From Opitutia bacterium (GTDB lineage Bacteria > Verrucomicrobiota > Verrucomicrobiia > Opitutales > Seribacteraceae): 62,782 nt of DNA. The stretch is taken from contig PBLJ01000020.1 in the NCBI GenBank assembly GCA_002721705.1, forward strand, positions 27,799-90,580, written 5' to 3'. Below are positions 1 to 8,963 of the stretch, piece after piece. Made by a program: the position numbers and the translations under genes. The first letter of the stretch is position 1. Each line of letters starts with the position of its first letter. Under the pieces are notes generated by a model. The model worked only from the letters and a program-made list of their open reading frames with translations, searched no databases and was not told where the DNA came from.

Positions 1-1127
1 TACTCCGTCAGCATTGCTCCGATTTCATTACCATTCAGATACTTTACCTTTTTCTGGGCGTCAAATACGGCAACACCCATTCTGTCACTGTCTGGATCTG
101 TTGCTATGACTGCTGAAGCTCCTGTTTTCCTTGCCAATTTTATCCCCATTTCCAGGGCTTCGGCATTTTCCGGATTCGGTGACTTTACGGTTGGAAAATC
201 CGGATCCGGCTTACTTTGCTGATCCACCACTATTGGTTCCATTCCTAATTCCCAAAGAACTGGAATGGTACTTATTGCACCAGTTCCATGTATCGGCGTG
301 AAGACCACTTTTGGTTTAACTGCCTCTATCAAATTTGGATCTAACGCGGCTTGGCTCACCACGTTCAAATACTGCAGGTCATCTTCCTTTGGCAAAACCT
401 GTACTTCATCCTGTCGCACCCCTAGCAATGGAATTATTTCTTTCAATTCCATACCTACGTATTGCTCTACTATTCCTTCTGCATGAGGCGAAACTACTTG
501 AGCTCCATCTTCGAAATATGCCTTGAAACCATTGTCATGGGGCGGATTATGACTTGCTGTTATGACTATACCGGCATGAGTCTTTCGGAATCTTACGGCA
601 AAGCTTAATTGTGGCGTGGAGCGTGGCCCATCAAACACCAACGACATGCCACCAAGTTCATTCCACACGGATGCGGCCAACATGCAAAATCTTCTAGAAA
701 AGTGACGCACGTCGTGCGCAATCACTAGAGACGGCGTTTCAAACCTTTCTTGCTCTGCCAAATAGTTTGTTACGTGCTTGAACAAAGCTGTCGTAGCGCG
801 GACCAAAGTGAAATCATTTAAAGCATTGCTTCCGGCCATCGGCCATTCGTTCGTTTCTTTTTTCCCTGCTGTTCCTTTTTCAGCCGAAGTCACGAGTTTT
901 CCAATTGTTCGGCCTCGCATGCCACCGGTGCCAAAGGTTATGTCTTTGTAAAATCGATCATTGAGCTCTTCCCATTGCTGGCTCTTGATTAATTCGTTTA
1001 GGCTATCAATAGCCCATTCGGGCATATCATCGGTAGTTAACCATTGTTTTAGATTGATAACGGCAGTGTCAGAAAGCTGTCCTGCTTCGCCAGCCTTCTC
1101 TAGGACTTGTATCGATTTCAAATTCAT
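1..1127 (-). CDS. Phosphohexomutase (phosphoglucomutase/phosphomannomutase family), 3' end outside window
   Basis: This gene encodes the N-terminal ~375 residues of an alpha-D-phosphohexomutase, which moves phosphate between C6 and C1 of a hexose. The ATG at 1125-1127 gives MNLKSIQVLEKAGEAG. The family signatures are visible: TGGMRGR near residue 75, the catalytic phosphoserine loop TASHNP (DNA about 543-560), and the metal-binding loop DPDSDRMGV (about 76-100). The C-terminal sugar- and phosphate-binding domains lie beyond position 1. The downstream position after a UDP-sugar pyrophosphorylase (115 bp gap) fits a role in supplying sugar-1-phosphate. Substrate specificity (Glc, Man or GlcNAc) cannot be read from this fragment. 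The family call is secure and the exact substrate is not. Confidence 0.9.
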   Translation of the reverse strand, partial: MNLKSIQVLEKAGEAGQLSDTAVINLKQWLTTDDMPEWAIDSLNELIKSQQWEELNDRFYKDITFGTGGMRGRTIGKLVTSAEKGTAGKKETNEWPMAGSNALNDFTLVRATTALFKHVTNYLAEQERFETPSLVIAHDVRHFSRRFCMLAASVWNELGGMSLVFDGPRSTPQLSFAVRFRKTHAGIVITASHNPPHDNGFKAYFEDGAQVVSPHAEGIVEQYVGMELKEIIPLLGVRQDEVQVLPKEDDLQYLNVVSQAALDPNLIEAVKPKVVFTPIHGTGAISTIPVLWELGMEPIVVDQQSKPDPDFPTVKSPNPENAEALEMGIKLARKTGASAVIATDPDSDRMGVAVFDAQKKVKYLNGNEIGAMLTE

Positions 1128-1242
1128 TAAGAAAAGCTCATGGGGTTAAATCCGTTTGTGGATATCTAAATTTTCTTGTACTAATACCTGCGCTATCTCA
1201 AGCCAGATTAAATAATCGGCTACTCAGCTAGTCGAGGCCACA

Positions 1243-2673
1243 TCAGTCCAGAATTAATCCGTCCTCGATACAAGGATTGCTTATATCTCTCCAGCGACGG
1301 GTGAACTCATCTTGGTTGTCAGCGAATTGAGGTGTAATTTCGAATGAAATATTCGGCTCCCCCGTTTCGTCTATAGTCAATTCACCGCCAGCCTCCTTAA
1401 CCCACCTTGCATATTTTCTCAATTGATCCGACCGACAGGTCGCAATCGAATCGTCCCCTTCAGCGTTTTTAACGGGACTAAAGGCATCGGCTCTGCAAAC
1501 CTCGACGATGCAAGGCGATTTGGCCAAAGGTATAGCGTCGAACACAAATGTTTCCAGTTTTATCCCATTGGGCTTCTTTGGGGTTACCTGGCAACCTTGA
1601 GCATCAACTGTAGGCACTTTCTTTTTTGCAGAATGGTAGGGCAGTTTGTAGATGCCCTTATTTTTGCCGATTCGTTCCACAAATGCCAAATCGATGGCAT
1701 GCATCGCCAAATTTCCGGCGTTAAATACCAAATCGCCGTCCTCGCTCCTCAGTCGCGCTAAATTATCAGGGAGGTCACTATACTCGATGACCGATAAATT
1801 GCCGTTGCGCTTACAAAAAACACCCACTTTTTCATCTGGTCCTTTCTTGTGTGCAGCTCGGCTGGACATTTCTGAGCCTGACATTGAATGAAACCCCAAA
1901 AAGGCAGGTTCAAGAAAAGGAGCAAGCGGGTTGTCCACTTGAAAATATGAAATTGTTTCAATGCCTGCATTTCGCATCTCTTCCGCAACTCCGTTATCGA
2001 CCACGGCACGAAAAAAGCCTCCGTGGCCATCTGGATTCATGGATATTCTGTCGGGGCGCTCCAGGATAATTTCTCCGGTTGGGCATATGGCGGGCATCAT
2101 GCCTTGGCGTAAAAAGCGGACCCTGGATGAGCTTAAGCCGAAGTTATCGTTATCAATAAAAAATTTCTTTGTTGCCTCATCATTTATTTCACTGGTCATG
2201 AGAAACCACATAATGGGTTTCTCAAAGCGCATTTGAGCTGCTTTTATTTTTTCAGCGAACAGTTGAAAGAGGGATTTTTGAGATACAGGTGTAATGGGGA
2301 AAGCGCCTTTGGGGCCATTGAACCCCAAACGAGTCCCCTGCCCTCCTGCAACCGTGAAGGCGGCTATCTTGCCAGCATTTAACAGTTCCTCGCCAATGCC
2401 TTCCGCTTCTTCCCACAGGCGTGTTGAATCAACGCCACTGGGCAAAGGAATCCAAGGAGCAGGCTCTAAATCAGCATCACTGTCGTTTACGGAACCAGCT
2501 TGTCCAAGAGCTTCTCTTGAGGCATCTTTCAGACGAGTTAGGTCAATTTGGCAGGCCTGCTTAAGCAAATGCTTGCGCTCTTCTTGGCTGAGACGGTCCC
2601 AAAAGTTGAACACATGCCCCTGACCAGCCTCTTCGAAGGCTGAACGAACCTCCGAAACTAAGTTTGCGTTCAA
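1243..2673 (-). CDS. UDP-sugar pyrophosphorylase, eukaryotic UAP1/UDPGP type
   Basis: The 476-residue protein belongs to the UDPGP family, which makes UDP-GlcNAc, UDP-GalNAc or UDP-Glc from UTP and the sugar-1-phosphate in the cytoplasm. The nucleotide-binding loop GGQGTRLGFNGPKG is near residue 109, and a short helical N-terminal region precedes it, as in UAP1 proteins. The family is unrelated in sequence to bacterial GlmU, and no acyltransferase domain is attached. The frame opens at a TTG whose first bases overlap the TGA of the upstream FtsB-like gene (TTGA overlap), which suggests translational coupling; a downstream start is possible. Its neighbour phosphohexomutase and the NahK-like kinase at 5-6 kb would supply its substrate. 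UDP-GlcNAc is the likely product, but UDP-Glc cannot be excluded. Confidence 0.85.
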   Translation of the reverse strand: MNANLVSEVRSAFEEAGQGHVFNFWDRLSQEERKHLLKQACQIDLTRLKDASREALGQAGSVNDSDADLEPAPWIPLPSGVDSTRLWEEAEGIGEELLNAGKIAAFTVAGGQGTRLGFNGPKGAFPITPVSQKSLFQLFAEKIKAAQMRFEKPIMWFLMTSEINDEATKKFFIDNDNFGLSSSRVRFLRQGMMPAICPTGEIILERPDRISMNPDGHGGFFRAVVDNGVAEEMRNAGIETISYFQVDNPLAPFLEPAFLGFHSMSGSEMSSRAAHKKGPDEKVGVFCKRNGNLSVIEYSDLPDNLARLRSEDGDLVFNAGNLAMHAIDLAFVERIGKNKGIYKLPYHSAKKKVPTVDAQGCQVTPKKPNGIKLETFVFDAIPLAKSPCIVEVCRADAFSPVKNAEGDDSIATCRSDQLRKYARWVKEAGGELTIDETGEPNISFEITPQFADNQDEFTRRWRDISNPCIEDGLILD

Positions 2674-2981
2674 GGAGTTTGCGGTACCGGTTCTTGGGAT
2701 TTTGGGAAGCGGTAAACCGTTTCTCCTTCTTTGGCATATCCAAGTTCACGCCGCACAACGGTGTCTTGAAAGTCGGGATCACGGGTTAAGCGATCCACAA
2801 AATCTCGGTGCTGAGCAATTTCATGTATCAAATCCGATTTTTTTTGCTCGAGCGTCGCCTTGTTTGATTCTCGATATTCGAGCTCTCGATACTCCGCCTG
2901 CAAGCGATATCCGAAGAACAACAATACTCCTATTTGTAAACCTATCTGTACATACAGTATTATTTTTTTCCCATTCATCAT
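2670..2981 (-). CDS. FtsB/DivIC-like septum formation initiator
   Basis: This 103-residue protein has one N-terminal membrane segment (about residues 6-24), then a coiled-coil stretch with heptad-like Leu/Glu/Lys spacing to about residue 65. The conserved tail VRRELGYAKEGETVYRFP follows. This is the FtsB/DivIC layout: a bitopic protein that joins FtsQ and FtsL in the division complex, with the coil in the periplasm. The length is typical. Two ATG codons are adjacent at the start (2981 or 2978). The gene overlaps the next gene by four bases. Family membership rests on architecture and the C-terminal motif, not on an alignment I could run. Confidence 0.8.
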   Translation of the reverse strand: MMNGKKIILYVQIGLQIGVLLFFGYRLQAEYRELEYRESNKATLEQKKSDLIHEIAQHRDFVDRLTRDPDFQDTVVRRELGYAKEGETVYRFPKSQEPVPQTP

Positions 2982-3201
2982 GTTTATACTTAGACAGGTT
3001 TCTTAAAAATGGCAAAGCGATTTTTCCGGAAAACCTTTCGCTGGATAGATTTCCCTAATTATCAGTCAAAGACACCAGAGACAAAAGATGTAGCTGGTGG
3101 GCATGAAGTGGCTCAGTCTTTAAGGAAGAGAGTTCTTCACTTTTGAACAGTTTGAGGGTTGATTGTCCGGCGTTGCAAAAGTTAAAACTGCGGTTCCAGC
3201 G

Positions 3202-4935
3202 TTAATGGCTGGCAAAAAAAGTTTTCACATCTTCAAGCGAACGAGTGTTAAGGACGTCTTTGGCTGTCAACCACCCCTTGCGGGCAACATGAATTCCTGT
3301 TTCGCAAAAATCAAAGTGCTGAGCATCGTGGGCATCTGGATTAACGCTCCCCAAAACACCTTTTTCTGAAGCCTTGCGCCAATGGCGCCAATCCATGTCC
3401 ATTCTCATAGGGTTGGCATTGATCTCAATTATTTTGCCATTTGCAGCCGCGGCATCGACAATCTTTTCAATGTTCAAGGCGTACGGTTCACGCCGTAATA
3501 AAAGGCGGCCGCTAAGATGCCCAATCATAGTTACCAGTGGATGCTCCAAGGCTCTGATTACTCGTTTTGTCATTTCCTCTTCGGTCTGCGAAAACGAAGA
3601 GTGGATCGATGCTATTATGAAATCAAGGGCGGACAACGCCTCTTCGCCCAAATCGAGAGTGCCGTCAGGTAAAAGATCGCATTCAATTCCAGCAAATGCA
3701 TGTGAACGATAATTTCCTTCATCGTTGATTTTCCTTATTTGCTCTACTTGCGCGAGCAAACGAGCCTCATCCAATCCATTTGCTTGAAAACTGGCTTTGG
3801 AATGATCGGTTATTCCGACATACTCCCATCCTCGTTCATCAGCTGCGGCAAGCAAGTCCTCGACTCGATCTACCCCATCTGACGCCACGGTGTGGCAATG
3901 GAAAACCCCTTTTAAGTCTTCCTGCTTGATTAAATCAGGCAAGGTTCCTTGTTCCGCAGCCTCTATTTCACCCCTTCCTTCCCTTAATTCAGGAGGAATT
4001 TGGTCAAGCCCCAAGATTTCAAACAGTTGATTCTCGCCAGCCAAGGTCTCAGGGAGGGCCTTTGAGGCGAGATTACCATCAACCAGCGAAAATCCCCATT
4101 CACTCAAGCTCAATCCGCGCGACAAGGCCCTTTGACGCATTTGTACGTTATGGTCTTTCGATCCGGTAAAATGATGGAGCGTATAATAGAATTGTTCACG
4201 CGGAACTACCCTTAGGTCTGCTTGCATGCCTCCCTTCAGGCGGATACTTGACTTAGTTGCTCCTTGAGCTGTCACTTCTCGCACACTCTCCATCGAAACA
4301 AACCATTTCATAACATTCTCGGGCGATGGTGAAGCAGCGATAAAATCCAGGTCGCCTACAGTCTCCATTCTGCGCCGAAAGCTACCCGCGACGTCAGCAA
4401 GTTCGACTTCCGGCAAGTCTCGCAAACCAGCTAAGATCGGTAATGCCACATGCCGAGCAGACCACCATAAATGCCTAGCATTGTAACGCTCTCGGTTGTG
4501 AATGCCGGCAAGAATATTGTCCTGAGACTTTTGGCCGAAGCCTTTGATCTCAGCCACTTTGTTTTCTTGGCAAGCTTGCAATAGCTCTTCGATTGTCCCA
4601 ACTTTCAAGGCATCATTGATTGCCTTTATTTTCTTACCACCCAACCCTGGGATTTCTAGCATTTCAAGCAATCCCGGTTTGACCGATTTTCGCAGTTTGG
4701 AATAAAATTCCAAATGTCCCGTGGTATATAGGGTAATTATTTTCTCAGACAATGCTTCGCCCAGTCCGGGAATTTCGGTTAAAGTTTGCCCTGAAACACG
4801 ATCCTCGAAATCCTCCATCGCCTCCAAGGCACGAGCTCCGTTCTGGTAAGCTCGAATCTTAAACGGGTTTTCACCCTTGAGTTCAAGAATAGTCGCTATT
4901 TCAGACAGAATCTGGATTATTTTCTTTCGGTTCAA
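3202..4935 (-). CDS. polX: DNA polymerase X with C-terminal PHP domain
   Basis: The 577-residue protein has the bacterial PolX layout. An N-terminal 8-kDa-like region with helix-hairpin-helix segments (EIPGLGEALSEKI and EIPGLGGKKIKAI) is followed by the nucleotidyltransferase palm. The palm motif GSFRRRMETVGDLDF is near residue 185, with the two metal Asp residues in GDLD. A C-terminal PHP phosphoesterase domain begins with FHCHTVASDG near residue 345 and includes GITDHS. Bacterial PolX fills short gaps in base-excision repair, and the PHP domain provides 3'-5' exonuclease and AP-endonuclease activities. The length is normal and no key residue appears lost. The gene lies between the NahK-like gene (79 bp away) and the FtsB-like gene (220 bp away). 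The reading frame ends in a weak inverted repeat (CCAGC/GCTGG) that has no clear T tract. Confidence 0.93.
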   Translation of the reverse strand: MNRKKIIQILSEIATILELKGENPFKIRAYQNGARALEAMEDFEDRVSGQTLTEIPGLGEALSEKIITLYTTGHLEFYSKLRKSVKPGLLEMLEIPGLGGKKIKAINDALKVGTIEELLQACQENKVAEIKGFGQKSQDNILAGIHNRERYNARHLWWSARHVALPILAGLRDLPEVELADVAGSFRRRMETVGDLDFIAASPSPENVMKWFVSMESVREVTAQGATKSSIRLKGGMQADLRVVPREQFYYTLHHFTGSKDHNVQMRQRALSRGLSLSEWGFSLVDGNLASKALPETLAGENQLFEILGLDQIPPELREGRGEIEAAEQGTLPDLIKQEDLKGVFHCHTVASDGVDRVEDLLAAADERGWEYVGITDHSKASFQANGLDEARLLAQVEQIRKINDEGNYRSHAFAGIECDLLPDGTLDLGEEALSALDFIIASIHSSFSQTEEEMTKRVIRALEHPLVTMIGHLSGRLLLRREPYALNIEKIVDAAAANGKIIEINANPMRMDMDWRHWRKASEKGVLGSVNPDAHDAQHFDFCETGIHVARKGWLTAKDVLNTRSLEDVKTFFASH

Positions 4936-5014
4936 TTGCTATAATTCCTCTATTACTGCACGCTTAAGGCGGCACAAGAGCAACTGTTGCCAAAATACTT
5001 TATGCTATTGTTTG

Positions 5015-6172
5015 TTAAACAGGGTTCGTCGTATGACGGTCAATCACTTCTCGAACTTCCTTTTCCTGCTCCTCCATAGACAAAAGCAATTTCAATTGCG
5101 CTCGGGCACGGTCCAAGTTGTGTTCTGGTCTCTCTGTCTTGAAATATACGTCGCCTTCTATGTAATCGGTTAAAAATCGCGCCGCCAATTCCAGTGTCAA
5201 GGCTTGTGGAGCCAAGGGCAGGCTCTCTAGTTCCAACGGAGTTAAAAAACTGGATGCTGTTTCCAAATAACCTTTGGTTAACGCTTCAAAAACATCTAGC
5301 CGGAAGAACATTTTGTCCAAGTTTTTCTCGTCCTCCAACGCCGAGGCTGCAGCGCTTCGAGCTAAATCACCAAAGTCTGCAGCTACAAGTCCGGGCATGA
5401 CGGTGTCCAAATCGATCACGCAAACCGCCTTCCCCGAGTCACAATCCAGCATGACGTTATTTAGCTTGGTATCATTGTGCACCACCCGCCGGATCAATTC
5501 ACCACTCAATTCCTTGGACTCAAACCATTCTGCCAGTCCTCTTCGTCGTTGAATAAACGCAACTTCTTTTGCGACCCCCTCCACTCGCCCAAAAGAATTG
5601 TCCGCTACTGCTTGCTCAAAGCGATCCAGTCGCTTCCGCGTATGGTGAAACTCAGGAATGGTCTCCACTAAAGGCGGCCCTGGCAAATCAATCAAATCAC
5701 GTTGAAAAGCTCCAAATGCCTTTGCTGCTTCATAAGCTTGCGTCAAATCTTGCGCAAACTCTGGAGACTTGGTTCCCTCGACGAATTCATACGCTCTCCA
5801 ATAATTGCCGTTTTCATCGCAGGCGAACCATTCATCGTTAAAAGTGTCGATTAAACAAAGTGTGCGGTAACCTTGCCTTTTGGTCGCAAGATGATCGGTC
5901 ACCCGGTGCATATTTGCCATCACCCCCTTAGGGTCGTTGAAGACCAAGTGGTTGATTCTTTGAAAAATGTACCTTTTACCTTGTTCTAGATCCGCAAAAG
6001 TAGCGAGAAAGGTGTCGTTTACATTACCACTTCCCCAACGCTTTGCCTCTAGGAATCTACCATCTATGCGGAAAGAGTCGACGATCTCTGTTGGGAAATC
6101 CATATCAAAAAGGGTTTCTTTCAATATAGTTGAGAAGATTGGTATGACACGATTGTTCAAGCTCTGGTACAC
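5015..6172 (-). CDS. APH-fold sugar kinase, NahK-like (N-acetylhexosamine 1-kinase candidate)
   Basis: This protein (385 residues from the first start) has the aminoglycoside-phosphotransferase fold. The Brenner catalytic loop HNDTKLNN is near residue 230 and the metal-binding IDLDTVMPG near residue 250. The spacing and the wording around them resemble N-acetylhexosamine 1-kinase, which phosphorylates GlcNAc or GalNAc at C1, rather than drug-resistance enzymes. A start at 6103 (MDFPTEIVDSF) would match homologues better; the first start at 6172 overlaps the upstream NagB/PIG-L gene by 16 bases. Its context, with a hexosamine-phosphate isomerase-like gene, a phosphohexomutase and a UDP-sugar pyrophosphorylase, supports amino-sugar salvage. 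The substrate is inferred from family resemblance and neighbours. Confidence 0.75.
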   Translation of the reverse strand: MYQSLNNRVIPIFSTILKETLFDMDFPTEIVDSFRIDGRFLEAKRWGSGNVNDTFLATFADLEQGKRYIFQRINHLVFNDPKGVMANMHRVTDHLATKRQGYRTLCLIDTFNDEWFACDENGNYWRAYEFVEGTKSPEFAQDLTQAYEAAKAFGAFQRDLIDLPGPPLVETIPEFHHTRKRLDRFEQAVADNSFGRVEGVAKEVAFIQRRRGLAEWFESKELSGELIRRVVHNDTKLNNVMLDCDSGKAVCVIDLDTVMPGLVAADFGDLARSAAASALEDEKNLDKMFFRLDVFEALTKGYLETASSFLTPLELESLPLAPQALTLELAARFLTDYIEGDVYFKTERPEHNLDRARAQLKLLLSMEEQEKEVREVIDRHTTNPV

Positions 6173-8070
6173 CAGCGCTTGAATCCCTCAATTGCCTCGT
6201 ATTCAGCCAACCCCAATTGGTCGTAGGCCGCCCCTAGGCGTCGATCACAATCCTCCGCTTGACGCCAAATGTCTCGTGTCCTCTTGTCCGATATGGCCGC
6301 CTGGCTTCGTTGCGTTTGGTGTTGATAAATACCTTGGACTTTATTGCCCAATTCCGTTGGGCTCAAAGGAACCGCCATGTCAATTTCATGAATCCCCCAT
6401 TCTTGGGAAGAACCACGATAAAGCCAAAGATAGCATTCCTTCAGCCAATCGGCGTCCGCCAGATTATCCAAGGCTCTTTTGGTGGCATCGAAACAAACAG
6501 CTTGAACGGTACTGGGTTCGGCTTGTGCCCCGGTAATATATAATTGGTGGGGTCGCAATTCTTCCAGCAAACCAACAACGAGTTCAATATCGCAATTGTT
6601 TAACATGAATTGTCGATACTTCCCTTTTTCATAGAAGGGCAGATTTAAAAAGCGAACTCGGTCTGCTGACAATCCACAAACCTCACAAGCCATTTTTCCT
6701 TCCCCGCGCCGAATCAATCCTTTGAGGCGACGGATATTGTCCGTATCTATCGCAAAATCATCTTTGCTCTGTAATTCATCCCAAGATCTCTGTGCAAAAC
6801 GAGATTCGGCAGTTTCACCATTTTCACACTGCTTGGCTAAGTCAATAATGAGCTCAGCTGCCTTACACGCATCTGTATCAGGAACTGCCAAATTTCCGGA
6901 GGTTAAATAAGCAACCGTTACTTCATGTCCTTGATCCACAAGACGATGCATCGTACCTCCCATGCCAATGACGTCATCCAAGGGTTCCGGCGCCAAAATT
7001 AACGCCCGCTTGGGGTGCGGCGTTGCCCGCTCCGGACGATATTCATCGGGAGATTCAGGTTTGCCCCCGGGCCAACCCGTCAACGTATGCTGCACTTCAT
7101 TGAATATTTTGATATTCAAATCATAAGAAGGACCATCTTGAGTTAATAGGTCGGAAAGGCCACATTCACTGTAATCTTCGTCCAACAACTTGAGGACTGG
7201 TTTTTGAACTTTCTGTGACAACCAAGTTACAGCTGCGCGTATTGTTGCAGGGTTCCACTCCATTAATTTCACAAGCCATGGGTGCTTGATGCGAGTGAGT
7301 TCACCGGCAGCAGATAAATCTGCGTAAATTTGTACGTTACTGTGGCCTTGCAGAAGGCTGGCTGGTAAAGAATCACTGGGCTTGTGCTCAATGGCTCCCG
7401 CAAGAACTGAGGATTTGGCTTGTCCCCAAGCTAAAAGTATAATTTTACGTGCATCGAGAATGGTGCCAATGCCCATGGTAATGGCATATCGCGGAACGTT
7501 TTCCTCTCCAAGGAAATCTCTAGCTGCATCCTTTTTCGTTAGGCTGTCCAAGTGAACAAGTCGCGTACGGCTGTCCACCGTTGATCCGGGTTCATTAAAA
7601 CCTATGTGCCCTGTCCGACCAATTCCCAAGATCTGTAAATCAAGTCCTCCAAGTTCAGAAATTTTGTTTTCGTAATTTTTACAATATTCGAAAACTTTTG
7701 ATCGATCGACGGAACCGTCGGGTATGTTAATTTGTTCTTCAGGAACATCAATATGGTCAAAAAGCTGTTCCCGCATGAAACAATAATAGCTTTCTGGATG
7801 CTTATGGCTAATGGGATAGTATTCGTCTAAGTTAAAAGTTATTAAACTGGAAAAACTGATGCCATCTTTTTTGTGAAACCTAATTAACTCCTTATACACT
7901 CCTATAGGTGTGGAGCCGGTTGCGAGTCCTAAGATTGTTTTTTTTCCCTTTTGCTCATTTTTCTTTATCAATTCGACAATTTCCTGTGCTACGATCAGGG
8001 AAGCCTCATTGGCGGACGAAAATAATTGCGTGGAAATGCTTTCTCTTCGATTTTCTTCAATAACATTCAT
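6157..8070 (-). CDS. NagB-like domain fused to a PIG-L/LmbE-like domain with lost metal ligands
   Basis: The N-terminal ~270 residues match glucosamine-6-phosphate deaminase: GLATGSTP near residue 50, NLDEYY, and the active-site loop GIGRTGHIGFNEPGS. Escherichia coli NagB has Asp141 before Gly-His in that loop, and this protein has Thr there. The C-terminal half resembles PIG-L/LmbE GlcNAc deacetylases, as in the long NagB-like fusions of Bacteroidetes. The first metal motif, normally HPDDD, reads EPLDD (near residue 360), and the second, normally DPHGTH, reads EPSTVQ (near residue 520). Both zinc His residues and the usual catalytic Asp are therefore replaced. ATG 8070 is preferred; an in-frame TTG lies at 8088. 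The role is probably in hexosamine metabolism, but deacetylase activity is doubtful. Confidence 0.85.
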   Translation of the reverse strand: MNVIEENRRESISTQLFSSANEASLIVAQEIVELIKKNEQKGKKTILGLATGSTPIGVYKELIRFHKKDGISFSSLITFNLDEYYPISHKHPESYYCFMREQLFDHIDVPEEQINIPDGSVDRSKVFEYCKNYENKISELGGLDLQILGIGRTGHIGFNEPGSTVDSRTRLVHLDSLTKKDAARDFLGEENVPRYAITMGIGTILDARKIILLAWGQAKSSVLAGAIEHKPSDSLPASLLQGHSNVQIYADLSAAGELTRIKHPWLVKLMEWNPATIRAAVTWLSQKVQKPVLKLLDEDYSECGLSDLLTQDGPSYDLNIKIFNEVQHTLTGWPGGKPESPDEYRPERATPHPKRALILAPEPLDDVIGMGGTMHRLVDQGHEVTVAYLTSGNLAVPDTDACKAAELIIDLAKQCENGETAESRFAQRSWDELQSKDDFAIDTDNIRRLKGLIRRGEGKMACEVCGLSADRVRFLNLPFYEKGKYRQFMLNNCDIELVVGLLEELRPHQLYITGAQAEPSTVQAVCFDATKRALDNLADADWLKECYLWLYRGSSQEWGIHEIDMAVPLSPTELGNKVQGIYQHQTQRSQAAISDKRTRDIWRQAEDCDRRLGAAYDQLGLAEYEAIEGFKRWCTRA

Positions 8071-8096
8071 ATACAGGTCGAGGAACAAGCTACTGC

Positions 8097-8963
8097 CTAA
8101 GCATTCTTTTTAACTTTATCTTTATTCTTATCAATTCCGTAGGCCCAAACACTAAATGGAATACTACCTAGATAGATTAATCCGAGGGAAAACAGAAAAA
8201 TCCAAGGTTCGTGCAGAAAGACCGCGACGCTCAAACTAGTAAGCAGCAAAACAATGATGGCTTGATGTTGAGGCACCCTAAACCTTACGTTTTTGAATGA
8301 GAATGTTGGCAATCGGCTAATCATCAACACACTAACAACCATTGTCCACCCTAGGATCAACAAAGGATAGGGGTATTCAGATAACCTAATAGGCACTTCG
8401 AACCGGTGTAAAATAAACTCGACTGCCAGTGGCATTGAAACCAAACCCGCGGCGGCGGGGGCAGGAACACCAACTAAATAATTATTATCTCTTTCTTGTT
8501 TGGCTTCCGGTGAAATTGCTCCATGCATTACGTTAAAACGAGCCAAACGCAATGCGTTGCAGGTCGTATAAGCCAGAATAGGTATCCAATACCATTTTAG
8601 CAGGTATTTGTCGTCTGCAGTCGCGGCAGGATCAATTATGTCCTGACCTATCCAAGCATAAATTACAACAGCGGGCGCCACACCAAAGCTAATAACGTCA
8701 GCCAAGCTGTCTAGTTCGGCTCCAAAGCGCGAACTGGCTCCGAACAAACGAGCCGATAGTCCATCTATCGTATCAAAGGCCGCTGCCACCAAGATCGCAA
8801 AGACTGCTTTTTCCCAATCACCTTCAAGCGCAAATCGGATAGCCGTCAAGCCCGCACACATCCCTATGGTCGTAAGGATGTTGGGTAACAACTTCTGTAT
8901 AGATAGTTGTTTGTTTGTTAGGCGTTTACCGGGTTTTTTTTTGACCTTATTGTCATTGCTCAT
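8097..8963 (-). CDS. pssA: CDP-diacylglycerol--serine O-phosphatidyltransferase
   Basis: This integral membrane protein (288 residues) joins serine to CDP-diacylglycerol to make phosphatidylserine, the precursor of phosphatidylethanolamine. The CDP-alcohol phosphatidyltransferase signature is complete: DGLSARLFG near residue 65, then GAELDSLAD, with the three metal-binding Asp residues present. Several hydrophobic helices follow, and the tail is Lys-rich. The ATG at 8963 overlaps the TGA of the upstream unknown gene (ATGA), which argues for this start over the in-frame TTG at 8978. No phosphatidylserine decarboxylase gene is recognisable nearby. Length and topology fit the PssA type II family. 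Confidence 0.88.
   Translation of the reverse strand: MSNDNKVKKKPGKRLTNKQLSIQKLLPNILTTIGMCAGLTAIRFALEGDWEKAVFAILVAAAFDTIDGLSARLFGASSRFGAELDSLADVISFGVAPAVVIYAWIGQDIIDPAATADDKYLLKWYWIPILAYTTCNALRLARFNVMHGAISPEAKQERDNNYLVGVPAPAAAGLVSMPLAVEFILHRFEVPIRLSEYPYPLLILGWTMVVSVLMISRLPTFSFKNVRFRVPQHQAIIVLLLTSLSVAVFLHEPWIFLFSLGLIYLGSIPFSVWAYGIDKNKDKVKKNA

Noticed and set aside
3009..3146. 45-codon plus-strand frame (MAKRFFRKTFRWIDF...) between polX and the ftsB-like gene
   Set aside because: It has no ribosome-binding site, no recognised family, and is antisense to the expected promoter region of the ftsB-like gene. Too weak to list as a gene.
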